The notes beneath the pieces were generated by a model, which had not been told where the DNA came from, made no database searches, and worked only from the letters and a program-made list of their open reading frames with translations. Below, piece after piece: positions 44,825 to 55,924 of a stretch of DNA of 64,000 nucleotides. The stretch covers positions 130,512 through 194,511 of the forward strand of contig NZ_CAKTFU010000004.1 in assembly GCF_934561205.1 (NCBI RefSeq), read 5' to 3'. Each line of letters opens with the position of its first letter. Position 1 is the stretch's first letter. The translations under genes and the position numbers were made by a program. Origin of the DNA: an uncultured Gemmiger sp. (GTDB lineage: Bacteria > Bacillota > Clostridia > Oscillospirales > Ruminococcaceae).

Positions 44825-45289
44825 TTACAGCTGCGCGCCGCAGTGGTTGCAGAACAGCGCATCAGCGTCCACCTCAGCGTGGCAGACGGGGCAGATCTTG
44901 GTTTCGCCGCGCAGCTTAACGGGCTCCTCCTCGATCTCCTCCTCAGGTTCCTCACTGACAACAGGCTCCTCCGTCTCGGCAGTCTCCTGGGCCTCCGCCT
45001 CGGCGCGCTCCTCGGGGGTCATGCTGGCCTTGATGTCCTCAATGGCCTTTTCGACCTCTGCCACGGCGGCGATATACTTGTCGACCAGCGGCTGGTTCTC
45101 CTCGCCGGCCTTGTGCAGGCTGTACACCAGCGCACCCAGCTGACGCTGTGCCTTGGACAGACGTGCCTGCTGGTTCAGCAGTTCCAGCTGGTTCTTGCCC
45201 TTGTCGGCCAGATCCTGGGCGGCCTTTTTGGCGGTATCAACAAATTGAAGGCTCTGCTCTTTCAGCATTTCGATATCGATCTCGAACAT
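44825..45289 (-). CDS. Zinc-ribbon coiled-coil protein
   Basis: The 154-residue protein starts with a helical, coiled-coil-like region (about 10-90), then a Glu-rich linker, and a C-terminal zinc ribbon with CPVCHAEVDADALFCNHCG. No membrane segment is present. The function is unknown. It has a very good promoter, which indicates steady expression. Confidence 0.78.
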   Translation of the reverse strand: MFEIDIEMLKEQSLQFVDTAKKAAQDLADKGKNQLELLNQQARLSKAQRQLGALVYSLHKAGEENQPLVDKYIAAVAEVEKAIEDIKASMTPEERAEAEAQETAETEEPVVSEEPEEEIEEEPVKLRGETKICPVCHAEVDADALFCNHCGAQL

Positions 45290-45365
45290 AAGGAAACACC
45301 TCTTTCACGTTTTTACAAACATCTGGCACAGACACAACGCCGATGCCGTACCGTATCTACCTAAC

Positions 45366-45394
45366 ATTATAGACTGTTTTTGCAGGTTATGCAA
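45366..45394 (-). promoter_or_regulatory. Promoter of the zinc-ribbon gene
   Basis: Minus-strand TTGCAT (45389-45394), 17 bases, TATAAT (45366-45371), lying just beyond the 3' end of the kinase gene. Confidence 0.75.
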
Positions 45395-45412
45395 CGATGA
45401 ATTTGTATATTT

Positions 45413-46366
45413 TTAGTGAATTGTGCTGTTTTCGCTGCACTTTGTGCCGATAAATTCCCGCAGCAGGCTGTCTTGCGGCACCAACTCGGCCGGCAGCGCC
45501 GGAAACAGCGCAAAACGGGATTTCAATGCCTCCAGTTTTCGGCGCTGGGCGGGGGTCATGTCGGCATCGGGCTGCACCTCGGCCAGCAGGGTGTTCCACA
45601 GGCAGACCTCATAGCTGTGGGCGGTGTCCAGCAGCAGGTTGGCACGGGGCTTGAAGGGCCGAATATACAGGTCCTCACCGTCACAGACGCGGTCCCACAT
45701 CCCCAGGGTGAAGGACGCCTCGTGCCCGCGGAACAGTGCGTCCCGCACGATGCGGCGCGCAAGGCGGATATCCCGCGTGGCCAGGCAGCGGCTGCCGTCG
45801 GTGTCGGCGTATTCCTCGCGCAGACCGGCATACAGGTACAAAACGGCGTTGTCCGGCAGGGCGGCGGTCAGGGCAGGGTTCAAGGCGTGCAGCCCCTCAA
45901 TGATGGCTACGCCGCCTCGGCAATCCACCGTTTGCAGCCCGGCGGGCTGCTGGATGTGAAAATCAAACACCGGCGACTGGCAAACGCCCTTTTGGTACAA
46001 GTCCCGCAGGCAGTCCTGCAGTACGGGGATATCCAGGGATTCCAGCCGTTCATAGTCATCGCTGCCGTCGGGATTTTTGGGGTAGCGCCCTGCGCCGACA
46101 AAAAAGTCATCCAGGCTCAAAACGGCGGCGGGGCAGTTTTCGGCGCGCAGCAGGGCGGCCAATTTATGGGCAGACGTTGTTTTTCCGGCAGCCGAAGCCC
46201 CGGTCAGCATGATGATGCGGCGCTTGCTTTGCAGTACTTCCTGCACGATCAGATCCAGTTGGTCGTGATATTGCCGTTCGCTGATCTCGGCAAAGGGCTG
46301 CGGCTGCGTGGCCGCTAAGGAAATCAGCTCACGGCCTACAAATCTCTTGCGGTGTGTAACGTGCAT
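45413..46366 (-). CDS. Uridine kinase-like nucleoside kinase (PRK family)
   Basis: The 317-residue protein has a P-loop GASAAGKTTSAHKLA near residue 57 and SLDDFFVGAGRYPKNPDG, as in the phosphoribulokinase/uridine kinase family. It lacks the TGS and tRNA-synthetase-like N-terminal part of the longer Clostridial nucleoside kinases. The ATG at 46366 follows GGAGG and lies within the end of hemZ. The nucleoside it uses is not determined. Confidence 0.82.
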   Translation of the reverse strand: MHVTHRKRFVGRELISLAATQPQPFAEISERQYHDQLDLIVQEVLQSKRRIIMLTGASAAGKTTSAHKLAALLRAENCPAAVLSLDDFFVGAGRYPKNPDGSDDYERLESLDIPVLQDCLRDLYQKGVCQSPVFDFHIQQPAGLQTVDCRGGVAIIEGLHALNPALTAALPDNAVLYLYAGLREEYADTDGSRCLATRDIRLARRIVRDALFRGHEASFTLGMWDRVCDGEDLYIRPFKPRANLLLDTAHSYEVCLWNTLLAEVQPDADMTPAQRRKLEALKSRFALFPALPAELVPQDSLLREFIGTKCSENSTIH

Positions 46367-47789
46367 AAAAATCCTCCACAGTCTGCTTGCGGGCAAGAAC
46401 CTCGTCAAAGCGGTCGATGTACTCGGTGGGATATTTGAAGTTAAAGACGCGCTCGATCTTGCCGCGGCGTGCGCCGGGAATGACCAGCTTGGTGGAACCG
46501 CCGGCCCCGGCGGACAGGATGGAGTGTATCTCCTCCATAATATAGATGTTGTACAGGCAATCCCTGCCGGGCTTGGCCCAGCCGATATTTTCAAGGTTTT
46601 GCAGGGTGCCCTTCTGGCGGTACATATAATACGGGCGGTAGCCGGCGTCATACAGGGTGTCGCAGCAGCGAAGCATGGCCGATACATCATCGTATGCGGC
46701 GGCGCGGTGCTCTACCACCAGGTCAGAGGCGCGCTTTAAGGTCAGCGTGTGCACGGTGATGTTTTCGGGGTTCAGCGCAATGGCCTGCTGCAGACTTTGT
46801 GCAAAGCCCTCGACTGTGTCACCGGGCAGACCCGCGATAAGATCCATGTTGATGTTGTCGTGCCCGGCGGCGCGTGCGGCGGCAAAGCAGTCGATGATAT
46901 CGGCGGCAGTGTGGCGGCGGCCGATATTGCGCAGCACCTCGTCCGAGAAGGTCTGCGGGTTTATGGAAATGCGGGTGGCCCCGTATTGCTTGATGATGCG
47001 CAGCTTTTCGGCATCGGTGCAGTCGGGACGTCCGGCCTCCACCGTGTACTCGTCCAGGGCGGCAAGGTCAAACGTTGCGGCAATGTGGGACATCAGCTGT
47101 TCAAGCTGCGCCGCTGAAAGGCTGGTGGGCGTTCCGCCGCCGATATAAAAGGTGCGGATGCGCAGCCCGCAGCGGTCTGCGGTCCGGCGGATGGCGGTAA
47201 GTTCCTCGCAGAGCTTATCGACATAGGGCTGTACCAGCGCGCGGGTAGCCTTGTCCCCCACGGTGCGGGAGACAAAGCTGCAATAGCTGCAGCGCGTGGG
47301 ACAAAACGGGATACCTGCATACACGCTGCAATCCATCGGGTCGGCGGCGTCCAAAACGGGGCGCTGTAAATCGGCGATGGAAAGTGCCAGCCGGAACTTT
47401 TCCGGCGTGCAGGCGAAATGCTGCAAAAAGCGGTCGCGGATGGCATCCTCCTGCCAGCCCATGGCGCGTAAATCATGTATAATGCGTACAGGGCGCACAC
47501 CGGTCATCATGCCCCAAGGCGGCGTTCTTTTTGTGGCATCGCACAACAGTGTGTAAAGCGCGCGGCAAAGCGCGTACTCCGCGTCAGTGTCAGTATCGCG
47601 CAGAGCAGTGCGCCAGTACAGCCTTCCGTCCAGACGCAGCAGCGCAAAATCGGTTTTTTCATGGGAGCAGGCGGCCACAAAATCTCCGCTTTCCGGTATG
47701 GAATCGGTCTTGTCGGCGGTGGGGAAAAACAGCCGTGCCGTGTGCTCAGCTTCATATCCGGCGGCAGGACCGCACAAAAGGATCTGCAT
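46329..47789 (-). CDS. hemZ: Radical SAM protein HemZ
   Basis: The 486-residue protein has a radical SAM cluster motif CPTRCSYCSF near residue 170 and FYIGGGTPTSLS, typical of coproporphyrinogen dehydrogenase relatives. HemZ is the Firmicutes branch with a long N-terminus; true coproporphyrinogen activity is doubtful in organisms with no other heme genes, and none are seen here. It overlaps the kinase by 38 bases and follows the MBL hydrolase. Confidence 0.88.
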   Translation of the reverse strand: MQILLCGPAAGYEAEHTARLFFPTADKTDSIPESGDFVAACSHEKTDFALLRLDGRLYWRTALRDTDTDAEYALCRALYTLLCDATKRTPPWGMMTGVRPVRIIHDLRAMGWQEDAIRDRFLQHFACTPEKFRLALSIADLQRPVLDAADPMDCSVYAGIPFCPTRCSYCSFVSRTVGDKATRALVQPYVDKLCEELTAIRRTADRCGLRIRTFYIGGGTPTSLSAAQLEQLMSHIAATFDLAALDEYTVEAGRPDCTDAEKLRIIKQYGATRISINPQTFSDEVLRNIGRRHTAADIIDCFAAARAAGHDNINMDLIAGLPGDTVEGFAQSLQQAIALNPENITVHTLTLKRASDLVVEHRAAAYDDVSAMLRCCDTLYDAGYRPYYMYRQKGTLQNLENIGWAKPGRDCLYNIYIMEEIHSILSAGAGGSTKLVIPGARRGKIERVFNFKYPTEYIDRFDEVLARKQTVEDFYARYTPQEICRP

Positions 47790-47803
47790 ACAGGGGCCTC
47801 CTC

Positions 47804-48418
47804 TTAATACATGGGGTACATTCCTTCGGTCATAAAGGGGTTGGAACGGCGTTCCAGCCCCAGGGTGGAAGATTCCCCGTGACCGGGCAGCACCTGCGCG
47901 TCATCGCGCAGGTCGGATTCTGCCAGCCTGGACAGGCTCTGCTGCATCCGGATACCGCTGCCGCCGGGCATATCGGTGCGCCCGCAGCTGCCTGCAAACA
48001 GCGTGTCGCCGCAGAACAGCAGTTTGCCCAGCGCCAGCACCACACTGCCGGGGGTATGGCCAGGGGTATGGTAAACGGTAAAGGTCAGTTCATCGATGGC
48101 AAGGCTGCCCGAAACAGGCCATGCCTCGTCGATGTCACTTCTTTTCAGCGGATACAAATCGTTGCCCAACGCATCGGCAGGGTCCAGATAGACCTTGCAG
48201 CCGGTCTCGCGCCGCAGGGCGGCAACAGCCCCCACATGGTCATAATGCCCATGCGTCAGCAGAATATGCGTAAGGGTCGCACCCTGCTCCGCCAGTGCCT
48301 TCTTGTAGGTTTCCGGCTCGGCAGCGGCATCGATCAATATGCCGTGCTTTTGGTCGGTCACAAGCAAAAATGTGTTGGTATACAGCGGTGCTGCGCCTAA
48401 AATGTGCGTAACCTTCAT
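47804..48418 (-). CDS. Metallo-beta-lactamase-fold hydrolase, glyoxalase II-like
   Basis: The 204-residue protein has the HxHxDH metal site in LLTHGHYDHVGA, then a later LPGHGESS and HTPGHTPGS. It fits the small YcbL/glyoxalase II-like group acting on thioesters or similar. I chose ATG at 48418 with AAAGGGGTG upstream. It lies seven bases after dtd. Confidence 0.87.
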   Translation of the reverse strand: MKVTHILGAAPLYTNTFLLVTDQKHGILIDAAAEPETYKKALAEQGATLTHILLTHGHYDHVGAVAALRRETGCKVYLDPADALGNDLYPLKRSDIDEAWPVSGSLAIDELTFTVYHTPGHTPGSVVLALGKLLFCGDTLFAGSCGRTDMPGGSGIRMQQSLSRLAESDLRDDAQVLPGHGESSTLGLERRSNPFMTEGMYPMY

Positions 48419-48425
48419 ACAATAC

Positions 48426-48884
48426 TCACCCCTTTTTCCAGTCATCGGTGTCGATGATGATGGTCACAGGCCCGTCGTTGACGAGCGAAATCTGCATATC
48501 CGCCCCGAATTCCCCGTGCTGAACCTCCCGTAAGCCCTGCTTGCCGATTTCCCGTAAAAAGGCTTCGTAGCAAGGCTCTGCCAAATCGCCCTTGGCGGCG
48601 TGGCTGAAGCTGGGACGCTTGCCCTTGGCGGTATCGCTGTACAGCGTAAAGTTGGATACCACCAAGGCGGAGTAACCAAGCTCGACCGCGCTGCGGTTCA
48701 GCTTGCCGGCCTCGTCCTCAAAAATACGAAGATGCGCGCATTTTTCTGCCAGCTTGGGGATGATATCGGGGGTGTCGGTTTCCCGCACACCCAGCAAAAT
48801 GACCAGACCCGGCCCGATTTTGCGCGGCTCACCGCCGTTTACGACGACGCTGGCCCCGCTTACCCGTTGAATTACGGTACGCAT
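48426..48884 (-). CDS. dtd: D-aminoacyl-tRNA deacylase
   Basis: Dtd removes D-amino acids and mischarged glycine from tRNA. The 152-residue protein has MRTVIQRVSGASV, the SNFTLY form of the SQxTL motif, and the NDGPVTI (GP) motif. It follows the Rel gene, as in many Firmicutes. Confidence 0.95.
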   Translation of the reverse strand: MRTVIQRVSGASVVVNGGEPRKIGPGLVILLGVRETDTPDIIPKLAEKCAHLRIFEDEAGKLNRSAVELGYSALVVSNFTLYSDTAKGKRPSFSHAAKGDLAEPCYEAFLREIGKQGLREVQHGEFGADMQISLVNDGPVTIIIDTDDWKKG

Positions 48885-48911
48885 AGATAAAGTTCCTTTT
48901 CCAAAATGAAA

Positions 48912-51086
<2,175 letters not shown>

Positions 51087-51113
51087 AGACAAAGCTCCCC
51101 TTTTTCGACGGAT

Positions 51114-53141
51114 TTATTGCGCCTGGGCAGTCAGCCGCTGCAGAATCGGTGCCGAGGCAAGATCCTGCTTTGCGGTGACGGGGGCCGGCAGCCACCGACC
51201 GTTTTCCTCCCGGACAAGGCCCAGCTCCTGTAAAGCCGTTAGGCTTGTCAGGATTTTCCCGGTGTTCTGTGCACCTTCGGCAAAAAAGACCGGCTGTAAA
51301 TCATAGGAGACGACCTGCCCACTGCGGATGCGCTTGTAGAGCGCGACCGTGTCGGCGCGCTGCGGCAAAATGGCGGCGGCGCGTTCTTTTTCCAGCACGC
51401 CGCCCGCCCGGAACGCTTCAAACCAAGCGGATTGCTCCCCGGCGGTGTTGCCGAGCCCGGCGGGACGTATGGCGCGCAGATGCGCCGACACGGCAGGCGA
51501 ACCGCTGCGCCCCGTAAAGACCGAAAGCTCAAGCGCCGCCTCGACTACGGCACCGGGCTGGTAGGCAAAATTCTGCATGGCAACACCAAAGGTGGAGGCA
51601 AACAGGGTATCGCTGCCCTGCCGCAGCCGCACACGGGTGTGGCGTCCGTCGGCACCCATCGGCCAAAGCCCGTCCACCACGGCATTGCGAATGAAAAACA
51701 CGGGGGTGGCGTTGTCCCGTCCGTAGGGGGCCAGCCGATACAACTCCTGTACGTTGGCGAGCGTCAGCTCGGACAGTGCCGCCTCGGCGTCCAGCTTTAG
51801 GGTGACAGCCTCCGCGCGCGGGGCGTGGTGGGCGGCCCATTGGTTGACAGCCTGCCGAAAAGCAGGAAGGTTGGATTCCTCAATTTCCACACCCGCAGCA
51901 GCCGCGTGGCCGCCAAAACGGGTCAGATACTGCGCGCAGTCACACAGGGCGCTGTGCAAATCAAAGCTGTCGGGGGCACGTCCGCTGCCGCGACCCTCCC
52001 CTTCGTGCAGCGAAATCACGATGGCCGGGCGGCTGTACCGTTCCATCAGGCGCGCAGCCACAATGCCGATCACGCCGGGGTGCCAGTCCTCCCCCGCTAC
52101 GACCAGCACGCGGTCGTGGGTGCGGGCGGGGTCGGTCTCCAGCGTTTTCAGGGCCTCGGCAAAGACGGCCTGCTCGGTCTGCTGGCGTTCTGTATTGATC
52201 TCCGCCAGGCGGGCGGCAATGCCCACGGCCTGTTCCTCATCGCCGCAAAGCAGCAGCTTTAAGGCAACGGCTGCGTTGTCCATGCGCCCGGCGGCGTTCA
52301 GCCGGGGGGCTAAGCTGTAACTGACCGTGTCGGCCGTCACAGGGCGGCCAAGGCAGCCCGCGTTCTCCAACAGCGCGTGCAGACCGGGGCGCATGGTGTC
52401 CTGCAAAAGCGCCAGCCCCTCGCGCACCAACGTGCGGTTTTCTCCCACAAGGGGCATCACGTCGGCCACGGTGCCAAGGGCGACCAGTTCGCCGTACATT
52501 TCCAGCAGTTCACCGGGGTCGCAGCCTTCCAGTGCGGCGCACAGCTTAAAGGCAACACCCGCGCCGCACAGATCCTTAAAGGGGCTTTCATCATCGGTGC
52601 GTTTGGGGTCAACAACAGCTATGGCATCGGGCAGGGTGTCACCGGGCAGGTGGTGGTCGGTGATCACAAGATCCAGCCCCAGCGCCTTGGCGCAGGCGGC
52701 CTCCTCCACGGCAGAAATGCCGTTGTCCACCGTCACGACCAGCTTAAAGCCCTTTTGGGCAAGGCTTTCCAGCGCCGTGCGGGTCAGGCCGTAGCCGCTG
52801 CCGCGGGTGGGCAGCTTGCAGCGCACATGCGCACCCATGCTGCTCAGGCACTCATACAAAATGGCAGTGGCGGAGATGCCGTCCACGTCATAGTCGCCGT
52901 AGATGACGATCAACTCCTCGTTTTCGACCGCCTGTTCAATGCGCGCCACGGCCTTGTCCATATCCCGCATCAGAAACGGGTCGGACAGCGGCTCCCCTGC
53001 GCCCAAAAGCGCCTGTGCCTCGTCGGGGCCGCAGCCCCGCGCTGCCAGAACTCTGCGCAGCAGAACGCCGCATCCTTGGGCGGCAAGTGCCTGTTCATCC
53101 GCCGCAGCGGAGGGTTTTATCTGCCATGCAGGATAGATCAT
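51114..53141 (-). CDS. recJ: Single-stranded-DNA-specific exonuclease RecJ
   Basis: RecJ degrades single-stranded DNA 5' to 3' in repair. The 675-residue protein has the DHH-family motifs VIYGDYDVDGISAT, VTVDNGIS, and ITDHHLPGD, the DHHA1 domain with GGHAAAAGVEI, and an OB-fold. It overlaps the XpaC-like gene by four bases. Confidence 0.95.
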   Translation of the reverse strand: MIYPAWQIKPSAAADEQALAAQGCGVLLRRVLAARGCGPDEAQALLGAGEPLSDPFLMRDMDKAVARIEQAVENEELIVIYGDYDVDGISATAILYECLSSMGAHVRCKLPTRGSGYGLTRTALESLAQKGFKLVVTVDNGISAVEEAACAKALGLDLVITDHHLPGDTLPDAIAVVDPKRTDDESPFKDLCGAGVAFKLCAALEGCDPGELLEMYGELVALGTVADVMPLVGENRTLVREGLALLQDTMRPGLHALLENAGCLGRPVTADTVSYSLAPRLNAAGRMDNAAVALKLLLCGDEEQAVGIAARLAEINTERQQTEQAVFAEALKTLETDPARTHDRVLVVAGEDWHPGVIGIVAARLMERYSRPAIVISLHEGEGRGSGRAPDSFDLHSALCDCAQYLTRFGGHAAAAGVEIEESNLPAFRQAVNQWAAHHAPRAEAVTLKLDAEAALSELTLANVQELYRLAPYGRDNATPVFFIRNAVVDGLWPMGADGRHTRVRLRQGSDTLFASTFGVAMQNFAYQPGAVVEAALELSVFTGRSGSPAVSAHLRAIRPAGLGNTAGEQSAWFEAFRAGGVLEKERAAAILPQRADTVALYKRIRSGQVVSYDLQPVFFAEGAQNTGKILTSLTALQELGLVREENGRWLPAPVTAKQDLASAPILQRLTAQAQ

Positions 53142-54298
53142 TTCGGTTGGCTCCTTGTAGTAAAGTCGCTTTCAAAGTCGTGGGTCAGACCGTCCTGACG
53201 CAGCATGGCTTCCAAAGTGTCGATCTCGGTAGAAACATCTAAGCTGACGTCCTCCAGCAGGGTGTCGTACAGCTTGGTGTAGGCAAGGTTCAAGGTGTGC
53301 AAAATGGCGGTGATATCGCGGCGGATGTCGGCGGCACTGCCGGTATCGTCCCCCAGCCCCAGCGCGGTATCCAGCAGCTTGCGGGTGGTGGGCAGGTAGT
53401 AGTCCCGCAGCCGGCGCAGCTGGGGCAGCTGCTCAGGGTGGGCAGCGGTAAAGTCCAGCATGGCGCGGCAGGTTTTTTGCATTTGGGCAAGCTCGGCATC
53501 GGTGTCCCCGCCAAGGCAGCCCCGGCAGCTTTGCAGGTAGGCAAAAAAGGCTTCGCACTCGCAGCGGAACTGCTCAGTCTCGCTCAAAGGCTCGGCGGGC
53601 GCAGGGGTCTCGGCGGGCGGTTGGGTTTCGGCCGGGTGGTACAGCGTATCGTCAAAATACAGGGTGCTGAAATCCGCACTATACGCAGCCCCAGGGAAAT
53701 CCCCGTCTGCCACCGCTTTTTGTACGTCCTTGTAGACCTGCTCCTGTTTCAGCAGGGCGGTGCGGGCAAGACTTGGCAGGTCGCACTGCCAGTCCCGCGC
53801 GGCGCGCAGCAGCTTGCGCAGACGGCTGAAATAGAAAAGCTTGCGCATCCCGGCAACTGCCATATACAAAAAGCCCAGCATGGCGGGATACGAACAAAAA
53901 AACAAGATCGGGAACACCCGAAAGGCGGCATCGGATACGCCCAGCGCCGCGGGACCTACGCCCCACAAAATGCCCATGACCAGCGCCGTAATGCCAAAAA
54001 TGCCGGTAAAGGTCCAGCCCACAGCGGTCAGCGCAATGCCGGCAGAATACCCGCCGTTTTTCAGCTTGTAATCGAGGCGGCGTTTCCATGCGGCAAAGCT
54101 GTCCGGCGGTGCGCCGCGGGCAGCGGAAATGGCATCCCCCGCCTGTGCCAGCGCGTCCGAAAGGCTGCCCAGCACCGTGGCGCCGACACCGGTGCCGAAC
54201 TGCACGGCGTTGTCCAGCAAATCGCCCAGATCGTGGTCAAGATTGTATTTAAAGTCGGATTTCAGGTTGTGTTTAAAGTCGTTGTTGTTTTGCGGCAT
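53138..54298 (-). CDS. XpaC-like membrane protein
   Basis: The 386-residue protein has a charged N-terminus with a short repeat (FKHNLKSDFKYNL), two membrane segments (about 85-150) and a long helical C-terminal domain with LRRLRDYYLPTTRKLLDTAL. The last part matches the XpaC family, named for hydrolysis of a chromogenic phosphate; the real function is unknown and it may act in toxic-anion resistance together with TelA proteins, though no TelA gene is nearby. It overlaps recJ by four bases. Confidence 0.72.
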   Translation of the reverse strand: MPQNNNDFKHNLKSDFKYNLDHDLGDLLDNAVQFGTGVGATVLGSLSDALAQAGDAISAARGAPPDSFAAWKRRLDYKLKNGGYSAGIALTAVGWTFTGIFGITALVMGILWGVGPAALGVSDAAFRVFPILFFCSYPAMLGFLYMAVAGMRKLFYFSRLRKLLRAARDWQCDLPSLARTALLKQEQVYKDVQKAVADGDFPGAAYSADFSTLYFDDTLYHPAETQPPAETPAPAEPLSETEQFRCECEAFFAYLQSCRGCLGGDTDAELAQMQKTCRAMLDFTAAHPEQLPQLRRLRDYYLPTTRKLLDTALGLGDDTGSAADIRRDITAILHTLNLAYTKLYDTLLEDVSLDVSTEIDTLEAMLRQDGLTHDFESDFTTRSQPK

Positions 54299-54307
54299 AT
54301 CCGTTCC

Positions 54308-55903
54308 TTACTTCTGCGGTGCATAATTTTCCATCAATTTGGCGGCGCAGCGCACACCGTCCACGGCGGCGGTCATAATGCCGCCCGCATAACCGGCGCC
54401 CTCGCCGCAGGGGTACAACCCCGGCAGGCTCAGGCATTGCAGGTCATCTTTTCCGCGCACAAGGCGCACGGGGCTGCTGGTGCGGGTTTCCAGACCCGTC
54501 AAAACGGCGTCGGGTGCGCGGTAAGCGGCCATTTTGCGACCAAAATCACCCAGGCCCTGCCGCAAAGCGGCAGAGAGTTCGCCGGGCAAAAGGCTGCCCA
54601 AATCGCAGGGGGTCACGCCGCGGGGGTAGCTGGGCTGCACGCGGTCAAGCGCAAGTTCACTGCCGCCCGAAAGAAAGCTGCCCACGGTCTGGGCGGGGGC
54701 GGCATATCCCCCGCCGCCCGCGCGGAACGCTGCCTGCTCTAACTCGCGCTGAAAGGCCACGGCCTTGGCGGGGTCGTTGTCAAAGTCGCGTCCGTCCACA
54801 CTGACGACGACGGCGGCATTGGCATTTTTGCCGTCGCGGGCGTGCAGACTCATGCCGTTGGTCACGACACCGCCCGCCTCGCTGGCAGCGGCGCATACCA
54901 CGCCGCCCGGACACATACAAAAGGTGTAGACGCACCGCCCGCCGCCGACATGGCTGCTGAGCTGATATTCGCCCTTGGGCAGGGCGGGGTGTCCGGCTGC
55001 GCCATGGTACAGGCTTTCGTCAATATCGGTTTGCAGGTGTTCGGCGCGAAAGCCCACCGAGAAGGGCTTACATTCCAGCGGAAGTCCCTGCCGATGCAAA
55101 ACGGCAAAGGTGTCGCGGGCGCTGTGCCCCACAGCCAGAATCAGCTGCTCACAGGCGATGTTCCCATCGGTGGTTGTGATGCCCGCCAAGCGCCCGCCGC
55201 GCACGGTAAGCCCGGTCAGGGCGGTGTTGAAGCGCACCTCCCCGCCCAGGGACTCGATCTCGGCGCGGATATTGCGGATGACGCCCCGCAACAGATCGGT
55301 ACCTACATGGGGCTTTTGCCGCCAGGCAATATCGGCGGGGGCGCCGTGCGCCAAAAAGGCTTCCGTCACAAACCCGCAAAGGGGGTCCCCTGCGCGGGTG
55401 GTCAGCTTGCCGTCCGAAAACGTTCCCGCGCCGCCCTCGCCAAACTGGATGTTGGCGTTCGGGTCAAGCTCGCCGGTGGCCTCAAAATGCTCGACGGCGC
55501 GCACGCGCTCGTCCAGGGCGGGGCCGCGCTCCAATACCAGCGGGCGGTAGCCGTGGCGGGCCAGCAGCAGGGCGGCAAAAAGCCCGGCAGGGCCAAGCCC
55601 CACCACGACGGGGCGGTGCATCAGCGGTGCGCTGCCCGTGGCAAAGCGGTATTGCGGGGCGGCGGCAAAGCTGACGCCGGGCATATCGGCCAAAGCGGCC
55701 TCCTGCCGTTCATCGGGCAGGGACACGGCGATCGTGTATACCAGCACGGGCTTGCCGCGCCGTGCGTCCACCGAAAGCCGCGCTACGCCGCAATGGGCAG
55801 CCTGGGAAGGGCGCAGGTGCAAAATGCGCAGCGCCTTGGCGGCGGCCTCGGCATCGGGGTCATGCAGGGTGAGCGGTAAGCGGATATTGCGAACCAAAAG
55901 CAT
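54308..55903 (-). CDS. FAD-dependent dehydrogenase (COG2509 type)
   Basis: The 531-residue protein has the dinucleotide-binding motif VVVGLGPAGLFAALLLA near residue 100 preceded by an N-terminal ferredoxin-like domain, then GEGGAGTFSDGKL and a late GLYPCGEGAGYAGGI. This architecture is the uncharacterised FAD-dependent dehydrogenase group. The substrate is not known. ATG at 55903 is used; a TTG at 55921 is possible. Confidence 0.85.
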   Translation of the reverse strand: MLLVRNIRLPLTLHDPDAEAAAKALRILHLRPSQAAHCGVARLSVDARRGKPVLVYTIAVSLPDERQEAALADMPGVSFAAAPQYRFATGSAPLMHRPVVVGLGPAGLFAALLLARHGYRPLVLERGPALDERVRAVEHFEATGELDPNANIQFGEGGAGTFSDGKLTTRAGDPLCGFVTEAFLAHGAPADIAWRQKPHVGTDLLRGVIRNIRAEIESLGGEVRFNTALTGLTVRGGRLAGITTTDGNIACEQLILAVGHSARDTFAVLHRQGLPLECKPFSVGFRAEHLQTDIDESLYHGAAGHPALPKGEYQLSSHVGGGRCVYTFCMCPGGVVCAAASEAGGVVTNGMSLHARDGKNANAAVVVSVDGRDFDNDPAKAVAFQRELEQAAFRAGGGGYAAPAQTVGSFLSGGSELALDRVQPSYPRGVTPCDLGSLLPGELSAALRQGLGDFGRKMAAYRAPDAVLTGLETRTSSPVRLVRGKDDLQCLSLPGLYPCGEGAGYAGGIMTAAVDGVRCAAKLMENYAPQK

Positions 55904-55924
55904 ACTTTTCGGGTACCTCAACTC